Assembly (NCBI GenBank): GCA_017524545.1
Contig: JAFXVN010000028.1
Location: forward strand, 1-64,000
Source: Bacteroidaceae bacterium
Lineage (GTDB): Bacteria > Bacteroidota > Bacteroidia > Bacteroidales > Bacteroidaceae
DNA: 64,000 nt
Reading direction: 5' to 3'
Shown in pieces: positions 16,002 through 24,912 of the stretch. Every line of letters begins with the position of its first letter. Position 1 is the stretch's first letter. A program made the position numbers and the translations under genes. The notes under the pieces were generated by a model. The model saw only the letters and a list, made by a program, of their open reading frames with translations. It was not told the origin of the DNA and made no database searches.

Positions 16002-16418
16002 TTATGCGACTTTCAGATACTTCTTGATGTCATAGATGATAGAGTATAACCTTCTGTCAACGATAATCCCTCTGAGGTCTGTCATCCAGTAGGGAACCAC
16101 TCTCTCTTTGGTGTCTGTGATTTCACCCACAACCTTCATCTGCCTTTTGCTCAAAACTTCACAGGCTGGCTTGTCGTATTCCTCACTGCTGTAATAGCGG
16201 TTGAGAATGTCATACAGCTTTTCACGCTTCGCTGCCTCTGCTGCCTGGGCCTTGGCTTCTGCTTTGGCTCTTTCAACACGGCTCTTGTTCATCTTAACCC
16301 ACATCTGGCAGAAATCGTCCTTGTTAAGGTCGCTGTTCAGATACACTTCATTGACGGCTTCAAACTCTTCTACTGAAACTGTCATCTGGACTCTCGTCTG
16401 AAATTCTTGCTGTGTCAT
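16002..16418 (-). CDS. Hypothetical phage protein
   Basis: 138 residues with an Ala/Glu/Lys-rich helix in the middle (RVERAKAEAKAQAAEAAKRE). Not recognised. First gene after promoter copy 2. Confidence 0.55.
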   Translation of the reverse strand: MTQQEFQTRVQMTVSVEEFEAVNEVYLNSDLNKDDFCQMWVKMNKSRVERAKAEAKAQAAEAAKREKLYDILNRYYSSEEYDKPACEVLSKRQMKVVGEITDTKERVVPYWMTDLRGIIVDRRLYSIIYDIKKYLKVA

Positions 16419-16442
16419 TGTCTTAAAGTTTTGAATGTTGTT

Positions 16443-16497
16443 ACTTATCTTATTTGCTATTACAAAGGTACGGCAAAATTATCAAATATGCAAATAA
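16443..16497 (-). promoter_or_regulatory. Repeated phage promoter/operator, copy 2
   Basis: TTATCTTATTTGC and TTATCAAATATGC, 34 bp apart, around TACCTTTG on the - strand. Confidence 0.75.
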
Positions 16498-16524
16498 TTA
16501 CGGAGTTTTTTTACAAAAAAACGA

Positions 16525-16563
16525 GAAAAAAAATCACCCACTACCAGCATGGGTAATGGGTGA
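16525..16563 (-). terminator. Terminator of the ParB operon
   Basis: On the - strand TCACCCATTACCC pairs with GGTAGTGGGTGA (imperfect) and is followed by eight T residues. Confidence 0.7.
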
Positions 16564-16587
16564 CCGACTGGAACTTTCAGCTATGGC

Positions 16588-18267
16588 CTACTCGTTTTCT
16601 TGTTCTTCCGGACTTTCTTCGGTTTCCTCCTGCTCTGAAGCTGGCTCCTTGCCGTTGAGCGTGTCGATTTCCTTCTGAATCCTTGTGCGCTGGCTCTCGT
16701 ACTTCTTGGAAACCTCGCCCTTTATCTCTTCCTCTTCTGAAGCAAATGCCTCTGCCATGAGAGCGTTCAGCAGTCCTTGAAGGTCGTGGGAGAAGCATAC
16801 GCTCTTTTCACCCAGAACGGACTTGATGAACTCGCGCTTAATGGCGTTGCGGTTGGCCTCAATGATTTGTGCGGACTTCTCGAACCAGTCTTCCGTGTTC
16901 TGCCACTCCAGCCCGAGCGACTTCTTGAAGTTCTGTGACAGCCTTTTCAGCAGAATTGCATGGAAGATACGCTGCTCTTCTCCAGACAGTGCAGTGTTCT
17001 TGCTTGAATAGTTGGACGATTCCACCACGCTGCGCTTCTTCTCTACAAGCTCTTCCGTCTCGCGCTCGTTGGTCTTTAGAATGGCATCCTTGAGCCTTGT
17101 AATCTGCTCGTGCTTGCTGTCGCTCTCTGCCACATCGTTCCTGGTCTCTGCATCTGCTGGTATAGAATAGGCGTACTTGAACTCTCCACTGAGCTTGCCG
17201 TCATAGCAAATCTCGTACACCTTCACTACGCATCCGTCCTCGATGTTGCTGTCAAAGATGGCCTTGACGTGGCGGTATGCCTGCATACGCTTCTCGTAGA
17301 ACTCTTCATCGGAGAATGAAGCACGGTCTGGCTCCTTTGGGCAAAGGACGTAACTACGGTTTGTCATGTCGGTCAGCTTGAGGCCATAGGCTTCTGCTGC
17401 CTGCACAATGGCATCGTCCTTGCTCCCTTGATACACAATGGGAATGTCAAGTGCCTTTGCCGTGCGGAAAATGTACTCTTGAACCCTCTGCTTGAAGCAT
17501 ACGGCGTTCATGCAGCGAGGACGAGCACTGTCCTTGTAGCTCTCTGGCTTGTTCTTGGTGTTGAACGGACATCCCTCACAGTCCTTTCCACAAGCAAAGG
17601 AACTGTCGGCCAGCGAGAACTGAGCGGTGTCGAGGAAGTTCATGACGTGCTCATCAATCATTTCATGCAGGATTTCAAGCTTGAGTATCTTCTGCGTCCA
17701 ACGTGCAATGCAAGCCTCGCTGAAGCAGTTCTCATAGAGTACCTTCTGCTGGTCCTGTGTGAGCTTGCAGATTTCCAACAGGTGTACGAGGTACAGCGTT
17801 CCGTTCCGCATCAGAGCCTCAAACTCTGGGATGATGTTGTTCAACTGAATACGGCTGGTAACGAAACTTGATGACTTGCCAAGCATCTTTGCTATCTCGG
17901 CAATCTTCATGGTGCCGTCCGTGTAGAGCTTGGAGAAGGCTGCTGCCTCTTCCATTGGGTCAACGTCCTTGCGCTGAAGGTTCTCGATAATCATGGCTGC
18001 AAATGCCTGTTTGTCGTCAAGCTCACGAACCACACACGGTATTTCTTCCATACCAGCAATGGTGACTGCTCTGTAGCGACGTTCTCCACAGACGATTTCA
18101 AACTTGTGGTCGCTGCCCTTGGGAAGCTTGCGCACTGTGATAGGCTGGATTAAGCCGTTCTCCTTGATGTTCTCGGCCAGTTCGTTGAGTGATTCCTGGT
18201 CGAATGTCTTACGAGGGTTAAGGTTACTCGGACAGATGTCTGTCAATGGGATGTTTCTTACTTGCAT
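16588..18267 (-). CDS. ParB/Spo0J-family nuclease or partition protein
   Basis: 559 residues. The N-terminal ParB domain (about 1-110) has PRKTFDQESLNELAENIKENG, the nucleotide-binding CGERRYRA and ENLQRKDVDPMEEA. A helix-turn-helix part follows (MKIAEIAKMLGKSSSFVTSRI). In the middle is a Cys-rich, probably zinc-binding patch (CGKDCEGCPF...CMNAVCF). The C-terminal 150 residues are acidic coiled coil. Could segregate the phage as a plasmid-like form or act as a transcription regulator; no ParA was seen in the window, which favours the second. Confidence 0.8.
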   Translation of the reverse strand: MQVRNIPLTDICPSNLNPRKTFDQESLNELAENIKENGLIQPITVRKLPKGSDHKFEIVCGERRYRAVTIAGMEEIPCVVRELDDKQAFAAMIIENLQRKDVDPMEEAAAFSKLYTDGTMKIAEIAKMLGKSSSFVTSRIQLNNIIPEFEALMRNGTLYLVHLLEICKLTQDQQKVLYENCFSEACIARWTQKILKLEILHEMIDEHVMNFLDTAQFSLADSSFACGKDCEGCPFNTKNKPESYKDSARPRCMNAVCFKQRVQEYIFRTAKALDIPIVYQGSKDDAIVQAAEAYGLKLTDMTNRSYVLCPKEPDRASFSDEEFYEKRMQAYRHVKAIFDSNIEDGCVVKVYEICYDGKLSGEFKYAYSIPADAETRNDVAESDSKHEQITRLKDAILKTNERETEELVEKKRSVVESSNYSSKNTALSGEEQRIFHAILLKRLSQNFKKSLGLEWQNTEDWFEKSAQIIEANRNAIKREFIKSVLGEKSVCFSHDLQGLLNALMAEAFASEEEEIKGEVSKKYESQRTRIQKEIDTLNGKEPASEQEETEESPEEQENE

Positions 18268-18317
18268 AGGTCTTGAAAATTTAATGTGAATAACTTATTA
18301 CTGATTCTGATTGTTAC

Positions 18318-18947
18318 TTATACAGCCCAAGCCAGTTCCTGCTTCGGCTTCTTCTTCCAACTGTTGAAAACGTAGTCGTTGATGAAGTTCTCATAAGAGA
18401 ATGTCTTGACATCATCAAAGTCAGTTGGAATGTAGTCAATGGCATCTTCTTCAAAACGCGCTGGCATGATGAGACTCTTCATCTGGTCACTGATAACCAC
18501 CGTTGCAAATTCCGGCCCCTTGTTGTAGAACTTCACGTTCTTTGGGTCGCCTACGGTCGTGATTGTGCTTAACAGGTGGAAGAGGACTTGCACGTTGTAG
18601 CCGACACCGTTTATAACCACCTTGTCATGCTGTGTCGCTGACAACTGCTTCAAATGGTAGGCACACGCATTCTTTAGCTGAATGACATCCAGAGTGAACT
18701 CCTGGCCTCTGTTCTCCTTGCTGGGGAACACGCTGTCAACTTTCGGGTAAACACCCATAATCTCTTCTCCCTCTACGGACATCGTTTTGCCGTCCAGCTC
18801 CTTGCTGCCCTCGTTGAAGATGACCAACAGCCTTCCGTCTGTTGCATACATTCTTTCCTGCTCGAAGTGAACACCGTTCATAATTTTTCGTGTCTCATCT
18901 TTTGAGCACACATTGGCGAATAACGCCTTGATAACTTTTTTGTTCAT
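18318..18947 (-). CDS. Hypothetical protein, faint sliding-clamp resemblance
   Basis: 209 residues. The phrase MYATDGRLLVIFNEGS resembles the A(T)DGxRL strand of beta sliding clamps, and the strand/helix alternation would allow a clamp-like fold, but the protein is too short for a full beta clamp. A similar ATNGYILLMVD phrase occurs in the protein at 54583. Treated as unknown. Confidence 0.5.
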   Translation of the reverse strand: MNKKVIKALFANVCSKDETRKIMNGVHFEQERMYATDGRLLVIFNEGSKELDGKTMSVEGEEIMGVYPKVDSVFPSKENRGQEFTLDVIQLKNACAYHLKQLSATQHDKVVINGVGYNVQVLFHLLSTITTVGDPKNVKFYNKGPEFATVVISDQMKSLIMPARFEEDAIDYIPTDFDDVKTFSYENFINDYVFNSWKKKPKQELAWAV

Positions 18948-18972
18948 GTGAATAGTTGATTTATGTTATACA

Positions 18973-19248
18973 TTATGCTACTGCGTACATTCTTCTGCAC
19001 TCTGCTTCTTCGCGCTCCTGCTGCTCACACTTGCGGTAGAAGTCGTAGTGCTCGATATAGCTTTCGATACTCTCATGCTGGTAATAGAGCATTTTGTAAT
19101 TCTCCCTTGCCCTTTCGAGTGCCAGGGCGTTTTCCTTACTTGGATTCTCGGCAAATGTTACCTCACTTCCCTGCAGCTCCAGTTCTGCAACCCGAACTTG
19201 CTCCTTCATTACGATAGCTTGCTTTTTGATGCTTCCTAAAGTTCTCAT
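18973..19248 (-). CDS. Small coiled-coil protein
   Basis: 91 residues, nearly all charged helix. First gene of the ParB operon after promoter copy 3. No domain recognised. Confidence 0.55.
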   Translation of the reverse strand: MRTLGSIKKQAIVMKEQVRVAELELQGSEVTFAENPSKENALALERARENYKMLYYQHESIESYIEHYDFYRKCEQQEREEAECRRMYAVA

Positions 19249-19270
19249 GTCTTGATAGTTTTGAATGTGT

Positions 19271-19327
19271 TACTTATCTTATTTGCTACTACAAAGGTAC
19301 GCAAAACTTATCAAATACGCAAATTTT
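19271..19327 (-). promoter_or_regulatory. Repeated phage promoter/operator, copy 3
   Basis: TTATCTTATTTGC and TTATCAAATACGC bracket TACCTTTG on the - strand. Confidence 0.75.
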
Positions 19328-19364
19328 TAGGGCAAAAAGTTCATCAAAAATCAAAGTTTTTTCA

Positions 19365-19610
19365 TCATTTTTTGAGCCGCAGCTTTACCTTCATATCCTC
19401 TTGGACTGCCATCTGAAAATTCCTCATCAGCACAAGAAGTCCCTGCTGGAGCTTTTCGTCTGTTTTGACAATTTCGAGGACGGCCTTCGTATATGGAAAG
19501 ATTTCCGGCGAACACCTCTTGACGCAGAGAATAGAGGAATTTAACAGCCTCGTAAATTCCTCATATTCCTGCTGCCAAGCGGCTTCTTGCATGTTCACAA
19601 TCATAGCCAT
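19365..19610 (-). CDS. Hypothetical phage protein
   Basis: 81 residues, helical, not recognised. Follows the DUF932 gene by 12 bp. Confidence 0.5.
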   Translation of the reverse strand: MAMIVNMQEAAWQQEYEEFTRLLNSSILCVKRCSPEIFPYTKAVLEIVKTDEKLQQGLLVLMRNFQMAVQEDMKVKLRLKK

Positions 19611-19622
19611 TCACCGTGTCGT

Positions 19623-20756
19623 TTAGACGGTCATAGCGTGTCTTGTGCGAACACGTCCACGGAACGGACGCTGCAATACCATGTTGTAGGCGTGTTGCAA
19701 CCTGTGAGCTGACAGGCCCTGCATGATGCTGTCGAACTTCTGTTCCTCGTTTCGGAACTTCTTTTCGTTCTGGAAGTATGTCGTGAGGCCATTGATGAAC
19801 CACATGCCAGTACCACGTACTCCGTATTCCTGGCCGACACCGCTTTCCATGGTTTCCTTGACCTTATCCACGAGGTTCCTGCCAACGGCTGTAATGTCTT
19901 GATGATGCAAGTCGCCTGTCTGCTGGTACACCTCCAAGTTCTTGTCGGAAAGCATCACCTCGGCAATGATGTCATCGAGCGTCTTCTGTGAGAGCTTCGT
20001 GTTCTTCAACAGCTCAAAGCTCTGCTCCAGAGAGTTCTTGTAGATGTTGTACATGTTCATGGCCCTAAACGCAAATTCCGCGTTCTCCTTGTTCGCAAGG
20101 TCGAGACGGCTCATGATGTTGGAAGAGTGACGCAGCGACAATTTCCCTTCGTTGTGGTCCATTGCGTAGTTGAGAGTGTTGTTGCAAACCACCCTCGTAG
20201 GCGTTACGAGGCAGTTCACGGCTCCAGTGCCGTCATGGGACGTGGTGAATACCACATACATTTCTACGCGGTCATCCGTCTTGTTGTCAAGGATGATTTG
20301 CTCGGGGAACTTCGCAGTAATGAATACTCGCTCACCGTTCCCAAGCACTCCTGCAGTCTCAATGACTGGCGTGTGCTCGTTTCCCATTTCGCCAGAGCAA
20401 AGAGTGTCAATGAAGCGGAAAGCGTCTGCGTTCTGCACTACGCCATAGCTGTCAGATACGACACCAAGCGACTTCTCGCTATCCATGCGCATCGTTGCCT
20501 TTCGGCTGGGGATGATTTGACTCATCAACAAGTCACTGCTAATGCTCTCCCCGGCTTCGATGGCTTTCATGATGTCTGGGGTAAGTGCCGCAATCGGCTG
20601 AAGCTGTACGTTGTAGTCAGCGTGTGACAGTTCCAACGCTTGTTCCACGGTCATAGGGCCGTCAAATACTTGACCAAGGCGGTGCCATGCACGTTCTTGT
20701 CTTCCGTTCTCTACATAACTGGCTACGTTGCCGTTCATTTCAATGTTATGTGCCAT
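19623..20756 (-). CDS. DUF932 phage/plasmid-like protein
   Basis: 377 residues. The family pattern is clear: AWHRLGQVFDGPMTVEQAL near the N-terminus, then LGVVSDSYGVVQNADAFRF, VFITAKFP, YVVFTTSHDGTGAVNCLVTPTRVVCNNTLN and the AVGRNLVDKV end. DUF932 proteins are widespread in phages and conjugative elements, and their biochemical role is not known. Second gene after promoter copy 4. Confidence 0.85.
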   Translation of the reverse strand: MAHNIEMNGNVASYVENGRQERAWHRLGQVFDGPMTVEQALELSHADYNVQLQPIAALTPDIMKAIEAGESISSDLLMSQIIPSRKATMRMDSEKSLGVVSDSYGVVQNADAFRFIDTLCSGEMGNEHTPVIETAGVLGNGERVFITAKFPEQIILDNKTDDRVEMYVVFTTSHDGTGAVNCLVTPTRVVCNNTLNYAMDHNEGKLSLRHSSNIMSRLDLANKENAEFAFRAMNMYNIYKNSLEQSFELLKNTKLSQKTLDDIIAEVMLSDKNLEVYQQTGDLHHQDITAVGRNLVDKVKETMESGVGQEYGVRGTGMWFINGLTTYFQNEKKFRNEEQKFDSIMQGLSAHRLQHAYNMVLQRPFRGRVRTRHAMTV

Positions 20757-20800
20757 AATATAAAATGTATTAGTGCCTGCTGGTTAGACAGACGTTACCT

Positions 20801-21073
20801 TTATTTTACCATTTCAGTTCCACATACTACCACGTCGCCTACAGCGACCTGCCGAATACCTGCCATAGCGAAAATCAAGCTCGCGTTGCGATTGAAGGGA
20901 AGTCCCTTGAGCTTGCCCTCTTCATTCAGCACCATTATCTGTGTGCTGCTGATTTGGATGATTTCAATGTAACCGCCTACGGCTTTCTGGAGTTCTTCAA
21001 GCGTGAAGTCCGTTCCATTTTGGGGTGCATAGTCTATGCTCGTCCCATCTGTTTTAATGATTGAAGGTCTCAT
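20801..21073 (-). CDS. DUF3846 domain protein
   Basis: 90 residues from MRPSI. A longer frame starts at 21109 but would lie inside the promoter element. Signature: FTLEELQKAVGGYIEIIQI, MVLNEEGKLKGLPFN and VGDVVVCG. DUF3846 is common in phage and plasmid genomes; function unknown. Confidence 0.75.
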   Translation of the reverse strand: MRPSIIKTDGTSIDYAPQNGTDFTLEELQKAVGGYIEIIQISSTQIMVLNEEGKLKGLPFNRNASLIFAMAGIRQVAVGDVVVCGTEMVK

Positions 21074-21089
21074 GTTTTGAATGTTATAT

Positions 21090-21144
21090 CTTATCTTATT
21101 TGCTACCACAAAGGTACGACAAAATTATCAAATATACAAATTTT
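21090..21144 (-). promoter_or_regulatory. Repeated phage promoter/operator, copy 4
   Basis: TTATCTTATTTGC and TTATCAAATATAC around TACCTTTG on the - strand. Directly after the terminator of the lysis operon. Confidence 0.75.
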
Positions 21145-21173
21145 TCACCTGTTTTTTTTGTGGGAAAAATAAG

Positions 21174-21204
21174 AAAAACCCTCACCCGAAAAGTCGGGCA
21201 AGGG
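21174..21204 (-). terminator. Terminator of the lysis operon
   Basis: On the - strand CCCTTGCCCGAC-tttt-CGGGTGAGGG forms a strong hairpin followed by TTTTTC. Confidence 0.75.
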
Positions 21205-21237
21205 CAAGTAACTTTTAGAGTCGGCATTATCTTCCTG

Positions 21238-21798
21238 TCATCTTCGGTACTTCGTAAATACCCAGTATGCGAGGACTGCCGCAAGGACAAGACAAGCAAG
21301 CCCCAACAGCACCCATGACAGGTATTGCAACTGCTTGGTTTCAGTCGCAGACGCATCCTTTTGTGTGGTGTTCTTGTATGCACTCTCCGCAGACTCTTCC
21401 TTATTGGCAGATGTTTGTACCGTAGTGGTGGTTTCCTTCTTTTCTTCGGTGTCGCTTTGGTCTTCGGTGTCCTTCTCTGTCTTTTTCTTGTTGTGAGTGA
21501 TTGTAGTTTGGTTCTCGGTCATTAGGACAGGGGAAACGCCATTGCTGTCAACCTTGCTGGTGTCGTACCATGTGGTTTCCCGAATGGTTATGGTTTCCGT
21601 GTCGTCACTGGTCTGTTCAGTCGTTGTCGTGACCGTTGTGACGGATGACTCCGAAGAGGTGTTTTCTGTAGCCTGGCCTTGCTCGACGGTGGAAGATACC
21701 ACGTTCAAGGTCTGGTCTGTGTCCTCCTTGACTGTCTTCTTCATGCTCCCGCAAGATGCAAGGAGCAAAAGACAAAGCAACAATTTTACTACTTTCAT
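21238..21798 (-). CDS. Candidate unimolecular spanin (u-spanin)
   Basis: 186 residues. The N-terminus is a lipoprotein signal with lipobox LLASC. The middle is a long Ser/Thr/Glu/Lys-rich stretch with no predicted fold. The C-terminus is a membrane helix (LSWVLLGLACLVLAAVLAYWVF) with a basic end. An outer-membrane lipid anchor and an inner-membrane helix in one chain is the u-spanin design, which joins the two membranes in the last step of lysis. The start overlaps the endolysin stop by 4 bp, the right place for a spanin. It could instead be an unrelated phage lipoprotein. Confidence 0.65.
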   Translation of the reverse strand: MKVVKLLLCLLLLASCGSMKKTVKEDTDQTLNVVSSTVEQGQATENTSSESSVTTVTTTTEQTSDDTETITIRETTWYDTSKVDSNGVSPVLMTENQTTITHNKKKTEKDTEDQSDTEEKKETTTTVQTSANKEESAESAYKNTTQKDASATETKQLQYLSWVLLGLACLVLAAVLAYWVFTKYRR

Positions 21799-22349
21799 GC
21801 GATAACTTTTTTAGCGTTTGACAAATACTGCTTGCGTTGAGTGAAGCCGTTGAGTCCTCCATTCACGCGCTTTGTTACGGCCCTTACATCGTCCTTGTCG
21901 GCAAGGGCAAGGCATCCAGATACCTTGAAGAACCAGCAAGCGGTCATCACGGCATAGTAGGGTGTCGCAACTACTTCGGGGTGTTCCAGCACGTCTGTCT
22001 CGCCCTCGAAGTTCTGTTGTAGATATTCATTGAAACGTCTGTAGTTCGCGGTTCCTGTGAGCTGGATAAGCCCACGGCCTTTGTACTTCTGCCCATCACC
22101 GTCTGCCTCTGGAGTGTTACCAAGAGCAGCTGCCAACCTTCCCGTATCGTAAGCCTTGCCGCTTGCAATCTCCTGGCTATAACGAAGCTGTCCGCTTTCA
22201 TGTGCTATTTGGGCTAAGAAATGGCACACCCTCAATCTCGTGTTAATCCCGAACTTGTGCATAAGTTCATTGAGTAGCGGCAGGTACATGTCAATGTTCT
22301 TCGATAGGGCATTGGGCATGATTGATTTCAACTGCTGTTTCGTAATCAT
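21795..22349 (-). CDS. GH19-type endolysin
   Basis: 184 residues from MITKQQLKSIMP; a longer frame starts at 22478 but overlaps luxS. GH19 chitinase/lysozyme motifs: RVCHFLAQIAHESGQLRYSQE (HESG carries the catalytic Glu), then KYKGRGLIQLTGTANYRRF. No signal peptide, so it needs the holin to cross the membrane. Cuts peptidoglycan at the end of infection. Neighbours: luxS upstream (17 bp) and the spanin candidate downstream (overlap). Confidence 0.88.
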   Translation of the reverse strand: MITKQQLKSIMPNALSKNIDMYLPLLNELMHKFGINTRLRVCHFLAQIAHESGQLRYSQEIASGKAYDTGRLAAALGNTPEADGDGQKYKGRGLIQLTGTANYRRFNEYLQQNFEGETDVLEHPEVVATPYYAVMTACWFFKVSGCLALADKDDVRAVTKRVNGGLNGFTQRKQYLSNAKKVIA

Positions 22350-22366
22350 AATTGGTGATGTATTTG

Positions 22367-22843
22367 TTATTCCTTCGGATAGCTTAATTGCTCTTCTGTG
22401 ATGTTGTTCAAGCACTCCAGATATTCCCTCGCCTCGGACTTTGCCCAAGACAGGTTGTGATAACTGAAGTTTCCGCACTCTTTCTGTGTGGAGCCTGGCA
22501 CCTCACCCTCATAGTCTGCGATATAGGCCATTAGCTGCTTCACGCTCTGAACCAACTGCCTGCTGTCCCATTCGCCGATAAGGATAAGGTTAAAGCCTGT
22601 GCAACACCCCATAGGGCTAAAACAGATGATGTCCTTGCCTAACGTGGTTTCGTTACGCAAGAACGTCGCTCCCATGTGCTCAATCGTATGCATAGCTTCT
22701 GGGCACAACATAGAGTAATTCGGTCTCTTCATCCGAATGTCAATAGTCGTAATGATGTCGCCGTGAGGCGTTACATCCTTGCGAGACACATAGATGCCTG
22801 GCTGCATCTTCGTGTGGTCAACTTTGAAACTATCTATCTTCAT
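22367..22843 (-). CDS. luxS: S-ribosylhomocysteine lyase LuxS (AI-2 synthase)
   Basis: 158 residues, full family length. LuxS signatures are all present: DHTKMQPGIYVSRKD, ITTIDIRMKRPN, the zinc site HTIEH (His52, catalytic Glu55, His56), GATFLRN, the active Cys80 in PMGCCTGF, and the third zinc ligand Cys123 in KECGNF. LuxS splits S-ribosylhomocysteine into homocysteine and the precursor of the signal AI-2. It lies inside the phage lysis cassette, between a lipoprotein and the endolysin, with metK two genes upstream. All catalytic residues look intact. A phage-borne copy is unusual. Confidence 0.93.
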   Translation of the reverse strand: MKIDSFKVDHTKMQPGIYVSRKDVTPHGDIITTIDIRMKRPNYSMLCPEAMHTIEHMGATFLRNETTLGKDIICFSPMGCCTGFNLILIGEWDSRQLVQSVKQLMAYIADYEGEVPGSTQKECGNFSYHNLSWAKSEAREYLECLNNITEEQLSYPKE

Positions 22844-22884
22844 ACGATTAGTATTTTAAGCGATATAACAGTTGGCTTTTATGG

Positions 22885-23565
22885 TTAAGGCCATTCGCCC
22901 AAAGGAGTACCGAAAAGTGCGTAGGTCTCTCCTGTCACAGCATCGACACAGACCATTCCCTCTTTCGGGTTGCCAAAGATGTAAAGTGCATTGGTCTGGT
23001 CCTTCCAAACAGGTTTTCGTAGCACACAATACTTGCTGGCTGGCTTTGGGCAGTTCGCCGTCATTAGTTTGTCGTACGCATCTTTGAATGTCAGACTGAT
23101 CGGCTCATCGTTTAGCGGATTATTTTCAAGATAGAAGCCGTCCATTTTCTGGTAAACAGTGCCGTCTTTGTTGGTCGTCGCGTAGAACACATGCACATCG
23201 TACCCTTTATCTTTGTCTGTTACTTTCTGGAATACATCGCGCACCTGTGCTATCTCTCCAGTGCTGGCGGCGTCATTCAGATAGTCCTTGAAAATGACCT
23301 CACACTCAAACCAAACGTAGTCGCCACCTTCGTTGACGAACATCCACTGACGGTCTGTGCTGATGACATGTTCTGCTACCAGTGAGCCTCCCTGTGCCTC
23401 TGCCGGAACTACGACGAAATCACCAAGCACAGCCTTTGCAACTGTCAGCTCGGTATTGACGGTTTCCTTCTTCTCTTCCTGCTTCTTGGACTTGGGGATG
23501 CAGGATGTCAGCCCCAGAGTAATGCTAAAAATGAGTAGCATACTCATAAGAATTGATTTCTTCAT
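22885..23565 (-). CDS. Phage-encoded lipoprotein
   Basis: 226 residues. Signal peptide with lipobox LTSC, a short Lys/Glu linker, then a soluble beta-rich domain (WMFVNEGGDYVWFECEVIF, YDVHVFYATTNKDG). No family recognised. It lies between metK and luxS in the lysis cassette and may alter the host surface, for example as a superinfection-exclusion protein; that is only inference from its location and lipid anchor. Confidence 0.65.
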   Translation of the reverse strand: MKKSILMSMLLIFSITLGLTSCIPKSKKQEEKKETVNTELTVAKAVLGDFVVVPAEAQGGSLVAEHVISTDRQWMFVNEGGDYVWFECEVIFKDYLNDAASTGEIAQVRDVFQKVTDKDKGYDVHVFYATTNKDGTVYQKMDGFYLENNPLNDEPISLTFKDAYDKLMTANCPKPASKYCVLRKPVWKDQTNALYIFGNPKEGMVCVDAVTGETYALFGTPLGEWP

Positions 23566-23631
23566 GTCTTTTTTGATTTTGAATTTTGAAATTGGTTTCT
23601 TTTGATGGTTTTTGTGCCAACTGCTATATCG

Positions 23632-24912
23632 CTATATTTTCAATGATTCCTTGATGTACGGAACGGAACCGAGGGCTTCCCATGTGAACAGGCCGACACC
23701 ATAAGTAACCCCCTCAATGGTCTTATTGATGCAAGTACACTTCCGTCCTACATGACCGTAGGCCGCTGTTTCCTCATACATCGGCTGTCGGAGTGAAAGC
23801 TGGTACTCTATGGCCTTCGGCCTCAAGTCAAACATGGAACGGATTGCCTCTGCAATTTCAGAATCGCTCTTGCCTATCTTTCCAGTTCCGAAGGTCTGCA
23901 CGTTTACACTCACTGGCTCTGCCACACCGATTGCATAGCTCAACTGCACAAGCATTTCCTTTGCCACTCCAGCAGCTACCATGTTCTTTGCTATGTAGCG
24001 TGCCATATATGCTGCAGAACGGTCAACCTTGCTTGGGTCTTTCCCAGAGAAGGCACCGCCGCCGTGTGCGCCCTTGCCGCCGTAGGTATCGACGATTATC
24101 TTGCGCCCTGTCAGTCCCGTATCTCCGTGTGGGCCTCCGATAACGAACTTACCTGTAGGATTGACAAGTATCTTCGTTTCTGTGTCAAACAGCCCAAGGA
24201 TATAGTCGTTATTGATACGGTCTTTCACTCTCTGAAGCAGATAGTTCTTCACATCGTATTCTATGATGTCGTGCATTTCGACATCCGCATCTTCCTGGCT
24301 CTTCGCTTCGTCTGGCTGAATGAAGTCGTCGTGCTGTGTGGAAACTACAATCGTATCGATGTGGACTGGCTTGCCGTTCTCGTCGTACTCAACCGTCACT
24401 TGGCTCTTGGCATCGGGTCGCAGGTACTTCATGGCAGTATTGGCCTTTCGTATCGCTGCAAGCTCCTGTACTATGAGATTTGCCAGATAGATAGGCAGCG
24501 GCATATACTCTTCCGTTTCGTCCGTGGCATAGCCGAACATCATGCCCTGGTCGCCTGCGCCTTGATTCATTTCTTCCTTGCGCTCTACGCCCCTGCTTAT
24601 GTCAGCACTCTGTTCGTGAAGCAAGTTAATGATTCCGCAGCTCTCGTTGTCAAACTTCAATTCCGGCTTGTCGTAGCCGATACGCTTAATTGTATCACGG
24701 ACTACAGCTGAAACATCTACATTTGCCGCGGACTTGATTTCTCCGGCCACAATGACCTGCCTTGTTGTTACCAACGTCTCACAAGCCACTTTCGATGTTG
24801 TGTCTTTCGCTAAATATGCGTCAAGGATTGCATCGGATATCTGGTCTGCAACCTTGTCAGGATGTCCTTCGGACACCGCTTCTGATGTGAATAAACTGTG
24901 TTTTGGATTCAT
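23632..24912 (-). CDS. metK: S-adenosylmethionine synthetase
   Basis: 426 residues, the usual bacterial length. Motifs: [19 protein letters not shown] at the N-terminus, [35 protein letters not shown] and [19 protein letters not shown]. It makes SAM from methionine and ATP in the cytoplasm. It is placed between the holin (4-bp overlap) and a lipoprotein gene in the phage lysis cassette. SAM could feed the phage's DUF4942 methyltransferase, and luxS nearby would recycle the by-product. Confidence 0.95.
   Translation of the reverse strand: MNPKHSLFTSEAVSEGHPDKVADQISDAILDAYLAKDTTSKVACETLVTTRQVIVAGEIKSAANVDVSAVVRDTIKRIGYDKPELKFDNESCGIINLLHEQSADISRGVERKEEMNQGAGDQGMMFGYATDETEEYMPLPIYLANLIVQELAAIRKANTAMKYLRPDAKSQVTVEYDENGKPVHIDTIVVSTQHDDFIQPDEAKSQEDADVEMHDIIEYDVKNYLLQRVKDRINNDYILGLFDTETKILVNPTGKFVIGGPHGDTGLTGRKIIVDTYGGKGAHGGGAFSGKDPSKVDRSAAYMARYIAKNMVAAGVAKEMLVQLSYAIGVAEPVSVNVQTFGTGKIGKSDSEIAEAIRSMFDLRPKAIEYQLSLRQPMYEETAAYGHVGRKCTCINKTIEGVTYGVGLFTWEALGSVPYIKESLKI

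Noticed and set aside
16588-18267. Plasmid partition system
   Set aside because: ParB-type protein is clear, but no ParA and no centromere-like repeats next to it were seen, so I do not claim a partition system.
18318-18947. Beta sliding clamp
   Set aside because: Only one short phrase (ATDGRL) fits; length is about half of a real clamp.
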